Assembly (NCBI RefSeq): GCF_024586455.1 | Contig: NC_065919.1 | Coordinates: forward strand, 17,912,017 to 17,976,016 | Length of the DNA stretch: 64,000 nt | Direction: 5' to 3' | Source of the DNA: Bactrocera neohumeralis | Taxonomy: Eukaryota > Arthropoda > Insecta > Diptera > Tephritidae | Shown: piece by piece, positions 1-11,179 of the stretch | Layout: each line of letters opens with the position of its first letter | How positions within the stretch are numbered: the first letter of the stretch is position 1 | Program-made: the position numbers and the translations under genes | The notes under the pieces: generated by a model | Seen by the model: the letters and a program-made list of their open reading frames with translations, nothing else | What the model was told of the DNA's origin: nothing | Databases searched by the model: none

Positions 1-370
1 TATGGGCGACAATTAAGTTGTAATTTGCTTGTCTTAATTTGCGATAAGCGTCAACATGCCACTCGCCACCACGAAAAGCCAAGCCGCACACTGCCACCGA
101 TGCAATCGTATGCCTTTATTTACACTGTTGGTGTTGGTTATGGTGTGAATTATGTTAGTTTTTTCTTGCTATATTGCATGCAATTTAAAGAAGTTTAATT
201 TTTAGATGCTTAATTCGTGCTTTCTTGCTGTCATTTACGTGCTAAACTGACATAAATAATGAAGATTATAATGGAGAGTGCAAGAGCTTAAATAAAATTA
301 TAGTTTATGAAGCGCGTGAGTGGAACGAAACTTAATCACAATGCACTACTAAATAATTATTTCGTTGTCA
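1..370. other. Gene-free flank
   Basis: No coding, RNA gene or repeat structure was recognised beyond AT-rich unique sequence. Confidence 0.4.
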
Positions 371-494
371 GGGCGTATGAGCGATACTTTGTATATAAGC
401 GAGCTACTCGCTCAGTTATTGAGCCGTCGATCTGAAATTTCACACACGTTTTTTTTTCTGACAATAGCCCGCTCATTTGTGAAAATCATTAATA

Positions 495-860
495 TCGGAT
501 CATCATGGGAGATAGCTGCCATATAAACTGATCGTTCGAAATCAAGTCCGTGTATGGAAAACTTTTTAGCGGTCGAGAAATCTTTACAAAATTTGGCGTG
601 GTTTATTGCCTAACACAATGCTACAATGTTTCGAACATATTGTTCAGATCGGATAACCAAAGCATATAGTTTCTATACAAAGTGATCGCTCAAAATCAAG
701 TCCTTCTATGGAGAATTTTTTATTAGATAAGAAATCTCCACCAAATTTACCACGGTTTATTGTCCAAGAGAGTGCTACAATCTCTGAACATATTGTTCAG
801 ATCGGATCACTATAGCATATAGCTGCCTTACAAACTGTTGATCAAAATTCAGATAAAGTA
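495..860 (-). repeat. 154-bp module family, about two copies, reverse orientation
   Basis: Two units about 153 bp apart carry TTGTTCAGATCGGAT (about 640 and 793), with blocks such as CACTATAGCATATAGCTGCC nearby. This is the reverse complement of the array at 7850-8580, so both belong to one dispersed family. Confidence 0.65.
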
Positions 861-1390
861 GTTCATTTACGATTTTTTCCTTATTAGGTAACCTTAATTC
901 GACTTGAAGGAAATTTTTGTCCCACAATGTGGCTAGAAAGAACTAGAAAATGTTTTTCGTTGACCGTTAACGTTTTCAGATTTAGTCACACATATACTTA
1001 GTATTAGTTGTTATAGGAAATGCAGCTGTGAAGAGTGTTATAGCTTAAGTTCAGAAGAAGTAACGGTTTTCCTTGTTTATTTTTTGTTTTCTAATTATTA
1101 AAGTTAATATCTTTTGACTAATTTATTCAAAAAATTAAAACTCTGCTGACACCAAAGCTTTATATAAAAAAGTTTGCCAAGGCGTATGAGCGTCATTTTG
1201 CATGTTAAACAAGGCAGTCAAAAGCTGTCATAAAAAATGTTAATATAATTTACTGAAGAGCATAAATCTAAAAACACATTAGCTTTGCTGAAAAAAAAAA
1301 TTAATATTTTGTGCAACATATGGTCAAAACCCGTATTAAAGTGCCAGCGGTGCGTATGAGTAATTTTTAGTCTACATTTTTGTATAGTAT

Positions 1391-1692
1391 ATCGTCACCT
1401 AAAATGCAAAATAGCGTGACATCATTTTCCATAAGATTACAGGCGAAAGAAAAATTATATAATAGAAAGCACTTAAATTGAAACAAAATTTTAGTATTGG
1501 TTATAAAGTGGTTATACTTTGGTTATGTCTAACAGCAGTTTGGTTAGAAAATAATTATACATTCATTATATCTAAGTAGGAGCTGAAAATTTTATTCTAC
1601 ATCTAAGTAATATGATGTAGTGAAGCGTAAGCAATAAACAACTCAATTTAGATTTTTTTGAAGATACGTTGTTTTGCATTTTAGGTGACGAT
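1391..1692. mobile_element. MITE with about 21-bp perfect terminal inverted repeats
   Basis: The left end ATCGTCACCTAAAATGC (1391) and the right end GCATTTTAGGTGACGAT (to 1692) are perfect inverted repeats over about 21 bp. The element is 302 bp, AT-rich and has no ORF, which fits a non-autonomous DNA transposon. A solitary right end of the same family lies at 52993..53018. Confidence 0.7.
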
Positions 1693-2463
1693 ATCTAGTT
1701 TTGCTTGTCGCAAAAAAAAAAGTAAAAAGCATTGGTGGCATACAGATTCCAATGATAGCCGTATTTTAAATATAAACTGTTAAAAACAATTCTTGCACTC
1801 AAGCTCAACGCTGCGTATGAGCAATATTTGGCTTGCTAAATTTGCTAAATTCTTTGATTATTCAGTTTTTTTAAATCAACTGAATACAAAAAATTCTAAT
1901 TTCTTAAAATCTAGTAGCTAAATAAGAAATATTTCATAATAAACGAAAATAACGACACCTTTGTTAATAAAATTGTTTACCTGGGCGTATGAGTAACATA
2001 TTGCATGCCTACATTTTTTTCATTTATTATTATTGGGGTACTCACAACCCGTCGTAAAGCATCGTAAAATTGTAAAAATATAAATTTTTAGACTTGTTTA
2101 AAAAAATTGTGGTTGGATTTCATACAAAAATGAGTTTACACATTTACAATCAATTATGTTTTCGAATCGTTATATTAAAACTTTATGAGACTTTATATTT
2201 ATTTATATAGAGTACAAACTACAGTCGAATCTAAGTAACCGCAGCGAACACAGATTTTTATCCGACCAAGAACTGTCAAATCTGAATCCATTCCTTAAAA
2301 TTACTGCAGAAATGTTTTCCGCCGCTATAACAAAAACAACAATCAAATAGAATGCAATCTAATTAAATTGATTAATTTTTTTTTTTTATAAATTTTATAT
2401 TTTCCTTTGAGCTTTTACGCACAAGTTTTATGTCAATGCCACTGCGTATGAGCAACATTTTGC

Positions 2464-2923
2464 ATGAACAACTATAGTAGCTAGCACTTTTCTCTTATCT
2501 CTCATCTACCTTTCACTACATAAATAACAAATACCAATAGTTTTTCTTGTAATTTTCTTGTTTTTTTTTTAATTTTAACAAATTCAATAAAAAAATATTT
2601 TCTTTGTACATTTCGCGCACGCATTCTTCCTCATCATCTACGCTGTTAAACTGGACTGTGTGGAACACAATTTTAATTTTCAACTCAAATATACATTAAA
2701 TAAATAAATAAATACGGACGTCGGCGATAACCGCAATGAATACTACCAATAACAACAACAACATTATTTCGCTAAAAATATATATTAAAATTGGCGTAAT
2801 GCTGCGAATTTTGCCTGAAAACCGCTTTTGGACGCTTGCCGTTGCCGTACACGCTTTCGTCGTTATAAATGCCGAAAACAACAATAAAATAATCAACAAC
2901 GCATACCTGCTGTTGCTGCCATC
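2464..2923 (+). other. 5' flank / possible 5' UTR of the gene
   Basis: This stretch lies immediately upstream of the start codon. It contains AAT/AAC-rich sequence and an in-frame stop at 2885. No confident TATA box or initiator was recognised, so the transcription start is not placed. Confidence 0.3.
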
Positions 2924-3104
2924 ATGGCACTATTTTGGTCATCGTCAACGCCAACGCTTATGCCCGCCAACCAACCAATCAACACAACAGAACCACTGGA
3001 GATGAGCTATTTGCTCGGCATCGCTGGCGGCTGCCTGGCCGCGATACTCATATTAATCTGTCTCTGCATTTATGCGGTGCGCAGCAAAAAATGCTGCTTC
3101 AAAG
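2924..3104 (+). CDS. Coding exon 1: N-terminus and transmembrane anchor
   Basis: This exon encodes 60 residues plus the first base of a Gly codon. The ATG at 2924 has A at -3 and G at +4. An in-frame TAA lies at 2885, and there is no AG acceptor between that stop and the ATG, which supports it as the initiator. Residues 1-27 are short and polar, with a possible N-glycosylation sequon at Asn20-Thr-Thr. Residues 28-52 form one hydrophobic segment (SYLLGIAGGCLAAILILICL and on to CIYAV). It is followed by RSKKCCFK, a positively charged, Cys-rich juxtamembrane stretch that could be palmitoylated. By the positive-inside rule the N-terminus is outside and the rest cytoplasmic, without a cleaved signal peptide. 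The donor is AAAG|GTAAGT, a near-perfect fly splice site. The organisation resembles the N-terminal anchors of synaptotagmin-like proteins, but no C2 domain is seen, so this is only an analogy. Confidence 0.75.
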
Positions 3105-4139
3105 GTAAGTACTTTTGCTGCCCGCCAATGCGAAGAGTTGCGCTATTTTAACAAGCATTTTTACTACAATCACACGGCACACACATACACACACATGTAT
3201 GTATATGACGTGTGTATATAGTTAACTATAAATTATGCATACAAAACTACATTATACATAAAGTACATCATAACACACATTCACAGACACATACACACAA
3301 ATATACATACAATAAAACATTTTTATTAACAACTTCTGCCATTCTTATGTATATATGTACATATGTCTTCTCTTCACACACACACGCATTTAATTAGCAT
3401 TTTTTCGCTGTTTAAATCTTGGCACAGCACCCCGCAGTGCATACGCCCTCAACAAGAAATAATTATGTGCAAGTGTGCATTTCTGTGCATTTTTGCTGCA
3501 TCGACGAATTGATTCCTTGCTGCAACGCCAATTGCCATTTTTGCCATTTCCCACTTCGCTCTCAAGTATTTCAAGTATTTTTAATTAAAATGCTTCTTAC
3601 ACGCGCATAAGTAGAACGTATTAATTAATCATATGCGGAGTAAAAGGAAACAAATAAATTTGCTTGACTCAAAAGAAATAATTTCAAGAAATTTTATTTT
3701 GGTAGATGCCTTTAGTTATTAAATGCTTATATTACGCTGTCGTTCGCACCTTCGAAAGCATTTCCTTTAAGTGTTGTAAATTAAAAGAAATTACTTCATG
3801 CTTGGTGCTGGTGCCCCCTTGAGTAATGCATCTGTACAATAAGTGAGGAATAGACACATTTTTTCATGATACACAATACTATCCCTATAATATTCTGTAT
3901 ATTAATTTCGAAATTCGAAGGCAAATATTATGAATTCGGAGGCTAACTTCGAAAAGCGGAGAAATCACTGTTCTACTTTGGGATTCATTGGTAAGGTTAA
4001 TGTAAATAGGCTTATTTCTCTAGAGACCACAAATAATCCCATTTGGACGGCTAGAGACGCCTGTCCGTTGTGATGATCAGAAATCCTACGTACGGATTTA
4101 AAAGACCGTGAAAACGCCTAGAGGCTGCCACAAATTTTT
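3105..4139. other. Unassigned intronic DNA
   Basis: It contains CA/TG-rich microsatellite stretches near 3170-3380 and otherwise unique AT-rich sequence. Nothing else was recognised. Confidence 0.4.
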
Positions 4140-4283
4140 TTAGACGGTTAATATTTTGGCAAAGAGTGGTCAACCAAAATGCTACATATTTGTTTATTTA
4201 TTTATTTATTAGTGTAAATATGAAAAAAGTAAGTTGAAGTTTGATTAGAAATAGGAAAAGACTACAAGACTCGACTACCCAAT
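4140..4283 (+). mobile_element. Mariner 3' end relic
   Basis: The sequence GTGGTCAACCAAAATGCTAC, then AAGTTGAAGTTTGATTAGAA and TCGACTACCCAATA, matches the 3' end and inverted repeat of the mariner at 11180..12230. Only the last 140 bp or so are recognisable, with no transposase catalytic block left. Confidence 0.65.
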
Positions 4284-4399
4284 ATAAATTTTAGAAAACT
4301 CGACGGGTTCATAAAAAGTATGATAACCGAGATGCTTCGACTTTAGTCTGGCGAAAGCTCGACATTAAAGAAGAAAGTATCTAAATATTTTCATGTCAT

Positions 4400-4740
4400 C
4401 TTCCTCTTCCTCATTGTAACTTTGACAATTTGCGTCCTACAAAATATTAGCCTCATCGAGTGAGTGTCAATGGGACAGTGTCAGCTCGTTAGGATGCCTA
4501 GCAATGTGGCGATGACAGCCTTGCAGAGAGATAGCAGTTAAATGGGCTTTTTCTGTTCCATCCTGGGCCAGAAGCCTTTCGCAACGCCACAGGTGTAATC
4601 ACAGTAACCAAAGCTTGACCGGAGAAACGCGTGATTGTTCTCATGCTTATGGAATTTTGGTAAGGATGCCTTTTCTGGCAAAGGTTATCGGCGTTACAAT
4701 TTCCCACGATTCCTCTGTGGCCATGCAATTAGACAAGTTT
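4400..4740 (-). mobile_element. LINE RNase H fragment
   Basis: The minus-strand translation contains GHRGIVGNCNADNL, which resembles the GHxGIxGNExAD block of RNase H domains in LOA/I/jockey-type LINEs. No reverse transcriptase is attached here. The fragment is broken and non-functional. The exact clade is uncertain. Confidence 0.5.
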
Positions 4741-4955
4741 AATATAGAAGTAGCTTGAAGCTACTGCTAGTCACATCATGCACTCAATGAGCTAAAGGCC
4801 TGTATATCAACTATGCTATCGAAGAGAATGCATACCAGCTTAAACGAAGCCGCGCTATTGCTTTCCAATAGGTCACGCTAATACTAAATATCCGTATCAA
4901 AACGCATATTACATCCAAATTATGCATGGTGATAATAATTTGAGGTATGTATATT

Positions 4956-6545
4956 TTATTTGGACAACATTGATTCATGACTTACTGGCGAATCACTAGT
5001 CATATGAGTGTGGTTGTCTCTTAATTCGCTGAACTTTGTCAATGTCGTCGTATAACTCGTACAGCTCATCGTTCCATCGAATGCGGTATTCGGCGCGCCA
5101 ATGCGCAAAAGACCATAAATCTTCCGCAGAAACTTTCTCTCGAAAACTTGTAACGTCGACTCATCAGATGTTGTCATCGTCCATGCCTCTGCGCTATATA
5201 GCAGGATGGGAATAACGAGTAACTTACTATATACAGTTTGGTTTTTGTTTGTCAAGAGAGGACTTTACTTCTCAATTGCTTAAAGTTTTACGAAAGGGAG
5301 TCGCTTTGTCTAGATGGTTTCCCTTTTTGTGGATTAGGTAGAGTACACTTAAATTCCAATCATTGGGCATGCTTTCGTCCGACCAGATTTTACAAAGAAG
5401 CTGATGTATGCTCCTTATCAGTTCTTCGCCGCCCTTTTTGAATAGCTCGGCCAGCAATCCATCGGCCCCCACCGCTTTGTTGTTCTTCAGGCGGGTAATT
5501 GCTATTCGAACTTCTTCATAGTCGGGCAATGGAACGTCTGCTCCGTCGTCATCGGTTTGGGCAATCACCATCTCCTTGTGTTATGCTTTCACTTCCATTA
5601 ATTTTAGTATGCTCTGGGCATCAATCACTACACCACCTCCAGGGATTCTACAACAGTATGCACCGAACTTGAATCCTCCTGTTAGTTGTCTGACGGCCAG
5701 CTTGTCAAGCTCCTTGTATTTATACATTTCGCGCTTCCATCTTCAGCTCTCGGTATCTACCCCATCCCGCACGTGTTGTAGTCGATTGTAATGTTGTGAG
5801 GAGCAGACTGCTTAGCTTTTTCTCCACTGCGACGCGACACTCCTTGTTCTACCAGCTGTTCTTTTATATTTTCCGAAATCCAATGGTTTCGTTTGCAGCT
5901 GTACGTGAGGAGCATGAAATGCCTCAACACAGTTCCCTTATACCAAGTTGCTGACAAGTGCCCTCAGAGAGCAGGAGTGCAAGACGAGGTGGAAATCATT
6001 CATCTTTCTCTTGTGATTGCAGCTTGTTGACGTCGAACCTTCTTTGAGTTTGTTGACTTGCATTTTTTGCTGCACAGAGGCGGGTGCATATCTTGGCTGC
6101 AACAAGATAATGGTCCGAGTCGATTTTACGACCACAGAGCGTACACACGTCTAGAACATTGGAGACGTGTCTTCCAATTAACCGTAGACAGCCAGGTAGC
6201 TTGGTGAATTTTCCTGTGCTGAAATCTAGTACCACAGATCACCATATTTCGAGCTCCGGCGAAGTCGATCAGAAGGGTTGTCTCATCCGAGGCTGTTCTT
6301 TCCTTTTCATTGGGGTCGTTTTTACGTGGTGGGTCTCAAACCCAGCGCACAACCCTGTAAAATGATGGTTTGCTTTCTCACTTTAGACCGCCTTCAAATG
6401 GTTGTTCTTTGGTTACCCAGAGGTTACTTGGTCTAAGACCGAAAGTCATGTACAGATTGAGCCATATGTAAAAGAATCACAAGTCAATGGCACTCAGCGA
6501 ACTTTCCTCATTTGCGTGAACTTCTTCACATGACTCCTTTCTCTT
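4956..6545 (-). mobile_element. RTE-like LINE, internally deleted (copy A)
   Basis: Read on the minus strand, the order is that of an RTE-type LINE. First come 5' leader sequence (about 6545-6240) and the end of the endonuclease domain (IDSDHYLVAAKICTRLCAAK at about 6120-6050). The start of reverse transcriptase follows (ITRLKNNKAVGADGLLAELF, then MPNDWNLSVLYLIHKKG, at 5571-5272). The last part is a C-terminal piece (VIPILLYSAEAWTM and VFERKFLRKIYG) at 5230-5090. The central reverse transcriptase with the catalytic Asp pair is deleted near 5260, and stops and frameshifts break the rest. The 5' portion is shared with the copy at 63550-64000. Confidence 0.75.
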
Positions 6546-7849
6546 TAATACGCTTACATACAACCGTTAGTTATATACTAACGATTACTAACGTTGGGTC
6601 GCATTGAAGTTCAAAATCCAAATTTTCAATTACGAACAGTTTTTCTCTCTGGATATATGGAAAATTTAGCTTTAAATTGTGGGTGCTCCCCCAACAAGCA
6701 ATCAATATATCGCGATATATAAGCTTTTGTTGTGAAAACAAAATTTACAACAATCATTTATTAAAAGTTTTCAAGTTTGCACTCGCCAACGGTTGGTTAT
6801 GCGCTGTTGATTACAGTTTTGCTTGTTGTTAACGTTATTTATTTGCGACTTTTTGCTCATTTATTTATTAATGAACTGTTTGTAAGCGGAAAAAGAGCGA
6901 AAAAGAGAGAAATCAAATGTAAATGGTACTGAAAATAGCATTCGAAATGGCATTCGAAAATGCATGGCAATGTGCGCAGTGAATGTGAAGGGTTTTTGGC
7001 GCGTGCAAATGAATGCTGAGTGAGAATGCGGAAAGAGCAGAATAAAAGCAACAGCAACAATAATTGAGTGTAAAGCGAAAAAATGCGAATAACGAAATTA
7101 ACATTAGCACAAACAATTAACAGCACAAATACCTTTTATTAATTACTTGCACGATGGCGCTAAATGCAAAAACAAAACAAAAACAACAACAACTGTTGTA
7201 AAATAGCAATAGCAAGGGAAGCGCAACCTTAAAGCATTACACTCCTATTTAAACAGTTAGATGTACACGTAGCAGTACCAAAAATAAAACAACAGCAACA
7301 ACAACAACCACATCAACTTATGCCAACCGTTATGCTGATTTCGCTTGCTCGCCGCACACTGTCCGTTATTTTTCCGGTACTTTGCTTTTGCTGCCATTTG
7401 CACTGCCTCCGGTTGTGTTGGCGCTAATTACAAAAACAACGCCGCATACAACAACAATGCTAGCAAAAATGCAAAATAATAATATTTGAAAGGAAAAGCA
7501 TGAGGCATGAGCATAGACAAAGCAACAACAAAAATATATGAAATGCGCAGGCGAAAATTTGTTTAAAATTCAACTTTTCCGGTAACTAAGCTTTCATTTC
7601 ACAGCGAACTTTAGTGTGTGCTTTACGGCAGCATATTTTCGCTACAACGCCAGACACCCTTTGCTGCCGTTGTGTTACGCACACACACACACACACGAAT
7701 GCTTTGTGTAGCCCCAAAATATGAAATAAAAACGTTCAGAAAAGTAAATAAAAATGAGCATGTGCTTCAATACCCTTCACTGTTGTATTTTTCTATAGCA
7801 TAAAAGGGTATAAACACATTTCTATTTTGATTTTGTTCGATCATTTTGT
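6546..7849. other. Intronic DNA with moderate complexity
   Basis: No transposon was recognised. The 6840-7610 part is of higher complexity with many CAA/CAACA runs, as often seen in fly intronic enhancers. A (CA)8 run lies at 7681..7696. A regulatory role is inference only. Confidence 0.3.
7681..7696 (+). repeat. (CA)8 microsatellite
   Basis: Perfect CA dinucleotide run. Confidence 0.8.
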
Positions 7850-8580
7850 CAAATAAAAAAGTTTTGCATACAAAAACTTAATTTTAATCGGTCAGTTTGT
7901 ATGGTAGCTATTTGCTATAGTGATCCGATCTAAAAAATTTGTTCGTATTATTATAGCGCTGGTTTGAGAAATAATCTCTGTCAAATTTTGTGAAGATATC
8001 TTGTCAAATAAAAAAGTTCACCACACATGAGCTTAATTTTGATTGGTCAGTTTGTATGACAGCTATATGCTATAATAGACCAATTTGAACAATTTGTTTA
8101 CAGAATGTACTGTTAGTTTAAAAAATTATCTGTGTAAAATTTCGTAATGATTTCTTGTAAAATAAGAAAGTTTTTCATACAAGAACTTAATTTTGATTGG
8201 TCAGTTTGTATGGCAGCTATATGCTATAATAGACCAATTTGAACAATTTGTTTACAGAATGTACTGTTAGTTTAAAAAATTATCTGTGTAAAATTTCGTA
8301 ATGATTTCTTGTAAAATAAGAAAGTTTTTCATACAAGAACTTAATTTTGATTGGTCAGTTTGTATGGCAGCTATATGCTATAATAGACCAATTTGAACAA
8401 TTTGTTTACAGAATGTACTGTTAGTTTAAAAAATTATCTGTGTAAAATTTCGAAATGATTTCTTGTAAATTAAGAAAGTTTTTCATACAAAAACTTACAT
8501 TTGATTGGTTAGTTTGTATGGCAGCTATATAGCATAGTGAACTGATATCTGCGGTTTTGACAAATGAGCAGATTCTTGGA
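7850..8580 (+). repeat. 154-bp tandem array (about 4.5 copies)
   Basis: The start of the CTTAATTTTGATTGGTCAGT block recurs at 7877, 8032, 8186, 8340 and 8494, a period of 154 bp. The units from 8032 to 8494 are almost identical, while the outer ones are diverged, a sign of recent local amplification. Each unit contains TTTGTATGGCAGCTATATGC. The same module occurs singly or in pairs elsewhere in the window. The right edge has a short inverted piece TATACCCTGTTCAGGGTATA at about 8690. Confidence 0.85.
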
Positions 8581-10919
8581 CAGAAAAGGTCGTGTGCAAA
8601 TATTACGCTGATTATTCATATAACTATGTACTTTATTGGGTCTTTGAAGCTACTTTTTGGGTGTTACAAACTTTGTAAGAAACATAATATACCCTGTTCA
8701 GGGTATAAAGACAAAAATATCGAAAATAAATAATAAAATAAATAATAAAATATAAAAGGTACAAAAATGTCCACAACAAAGGCGGAAGAACAATGCATTG
8801 TGCCATAAAATTTTCATTAATACCTCTTCAGTCACATTAAATAAAAAGAAAATTGCCCGCAGCTAGTAAAGGGAAATTTCGTGCCGCGCCACTCACAAAG
8901 AAAAGAGCGCAAATTTGCGCTTACGCCCAGCGTTCGGTCATTCGCTGTCCACCATTTGTTGCGGTGCCAACGGTGCCAGTGCGCTTATGGTGCTTTTGTA
9001 GTCGTCATTATAACAGGCAGGCTCTTTAAAAATTTGTTATTGTTATTGTTGTTGTTGCCGTTGCACTTCCTTATGTCACCTCCGTTCAGCTGCTTCATAT
9101 TGTTTTGTTTGCGTCGTCAGGGCGTTTCCGCTTTCGCTTGCGGCTATGCTGCAGCCATTCGCCATACCGTCATTCGCCATTTCCGTTTCCGCTTATCGTC
9201 ATCGTCGTCGTCGTCGTCGTCGTCGGACTCCTATCATCGCTATTTTACTGCGTTGTAACGTCCAGTCACTGCGTCAATTGCCGTTGCTCTTATCGCGCAC
9301 ACCAAGACGACCATGGCAGCTGTTGACGTGGCGGCATTTCGCGGTCATTGACTTCGTTGCAGTGACAAGCTGCCACAAACTATTGGAAGTGTTTATTTTA
9401 TTATCAACTTGATATAATGAAATTAAATTGTAGACTTTAAAAACAATGAAATCACCTCCTTCAGACAAATGGCACGTAGCTTATGAACTGTTGGCACAAA
9501 ATTGAGTAGCTCATGCTTCAATTTCTCTCTGGAATATCTGCCTGAAAATATCGTAACATTTTCTTATTATCAGAACTAAACTCAAGCCATGCCATCCAAA
9601 AATATTCGAATTTAGGCCATAAATTTTCATGCCTCTTTATACCGAATACGTGGTACCCGTGGCTGAGTTTTTCTTGAATATTTCAGATGGTCTATGAGGT
9701 ACATTACAGAAATTCAGCGACCTTCTTTCCTGATAACAATGCGCGCTTGTGTGAAAAAAGGTAAAGTCTGTTCAAAATAATCGATCTAGGAATTAGTCTG
9801 AATCCAATACCCCAAAAAATTATATTCTAAGAAACATTGAGCTTTTTTAACGTCAGAAAAAATTCCAATTTGATTTCAATTTTTCATTAATTTAAGCTTT
9901 CTTCTTCGAGCCCTGAACGCTCAATGCAACACTGAAAATATTTGTATAGAGAATCGTTTCATCCAAGTTTGCAAAAAGCATCCTTTGATAAAACTATAAA
10001 CTGAAAATAAATTATTCCTGAAGCCGAAAATAGCTTAAGTTATTGTATGCGCTTCAAAACACGGCTTCAAATCCAGAATTTCGAATCCCTTGTGTACTGT
10101 GTGTCTTATCAATCGAGGTGGCAGCACTAATTCCTTAACTGTCAATCAACCTGTCAATTTGCGCAATGGCGTTTCCACAAAAGCCTCCAAACTCTCAAAG
10201 CTAGAAATAATATCCGTGAACATTTCACAGCTACACGTTCGTAGGTATGAATGTATATATGTATGTGAATACATAGATATAGAGGCATTGTATTTCATGC
10301 CTACGTTCGTTGACTACTGCGCTTGTCCAATTTAATTTACCCACCAAAAACGGTGTACAATAACTACCTTAATTCAGGAAATAGTTTTACGTGCAACGCC
10401 ACAACTCAAAACTCAGCTGTTGAAACATGTGTCAAAGTCTGCTGGTACTCGTGTATGCCTCCGCACAAATTCCATTGCGTAGTATTTGTTCTGATAGCAC
10501 AAGTATATAAGTATATATTTATATAAGAATTAATGTATATGGGCATATATATATGTATGTAAGCACATATGTATTTAAATACATGCATGTTTGTAGCAAG
10601 AAGCATCAGCTGCGATGCTCAAAATTTTTGCAACATAGCTGACTGCTATACACTAATCTATCAACAGGGATAAGCTAACGCAAAACTAGCAGTACATACA
10701 TATATACTCACATACACATATGCATATGTACCATACAATTGCACACATACGAGTGTGAGTAAGTCAACGACAGATAACAACTAATTTTTACAAATTTTTT
10801 TAGAAAAGCAATTTATCGTAGGAAAAAAGTATTAAATGTGTGTATTAGGGCTGTTCTTAAAGTTATAAAAGGCAGTATATCAAATTTTATAGGCTTCAAT
10901 ATTATTCTTATTAATACTA
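8581..10919. other. Unassigned intronic DNA
   Basis: 8860-9400 is a more GC-rich block with a (CGT)n run, possibly regulatory. 9400-10090 is AT-rich and unique. 10220-10740 has many ATATGTATGT-type runs. The apparent open frames near 8881-9468 come from the trinucleotide run and show no domain. Confidence 0.35.
9195..9226 (+). repeat. (CGT)n microsatellite
   Basis: ATCGTCATCGTCGTCG and further CGT units form an almost perfect trinucleotide tract. Confidence 0.75.
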
Positions 10920-11165
10920 CCATGAAGATATCTCGTTAAACAAAAAAGTTTTCCAAGTACTTGATTCCAAGCGTTCGGTTTATAAGTAGCTACTTATATG
11001 CTATTGTGGTCCGATATCGGCGGGTCCGGGCAAATAAGCAGCCGCTTGGAGAGAAAAGAAAGTGTGTACAATTTCAGATCGAAATCTCGTGTACTGAGGC
11101 ACTATTGGGCGTATATACAGACAGACCGACATAACTAAATCGACTCAAATCGTCACGCTGATCAT
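10920..11165 (+). repeat. Diverged 154-bp family module with distal tail
   Basis: CTCGTTAAACAAAAAAGTTT, TTATATGCTATTGTGGTCCG, and the tail GACAGACCGACATAACTAAA with CGTCACGCTGATCATT form a recurrent dispersed module related to the array at 7850. The mariner at 11180 begins directly after it. Confidence 0.55.
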
Positions 11166-11179
11166 TAAGATACTTATAT

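Larger units (their letters stand above)
371..2463 (+). repeat. Cluster of six GCGTATGAG motifs
   Basis: The core GCGTATGAG followed by (C/T)(G/A)A occurs at about 371, 1181, 1351, 1811, 1983 and 2441, always on the plus strand. Three copies (1181, 1983, 2441) are followed shortly by TTGCATG. Spacing is irregular (170 to 810 bp), so this is not a simple tandem array. Five more copies lie at 37.5-41 kb. No known element is recognised. Confidence 0.65.

Noticed and set aside
2736..3005. 89-codon open frame overlapping exon 1 in another phase
   Set aside because: The phase does not fit the donor at 3104 with exons 2 and 3, and there is no membrane segment.
2924..3104. Exon 1 as the N-terminus of a synaptotagmin
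   Set aside because: Only the general layout (short outside part, one membrane segment, Cys/Lys patch) is similar. No C2 domain is found in the window.
8881..9258. 125-codon open frame starting at GTG
   Set aside because: It has a non-ATG start, a poly-Ser run from the CGT microsatellite, no domain and no splice context.
10073..10090. TTCGAATCC, similar to a tRNA B box
   Set aside because: There is no A box or acceptor stem at the right distance, so not a tRNA.
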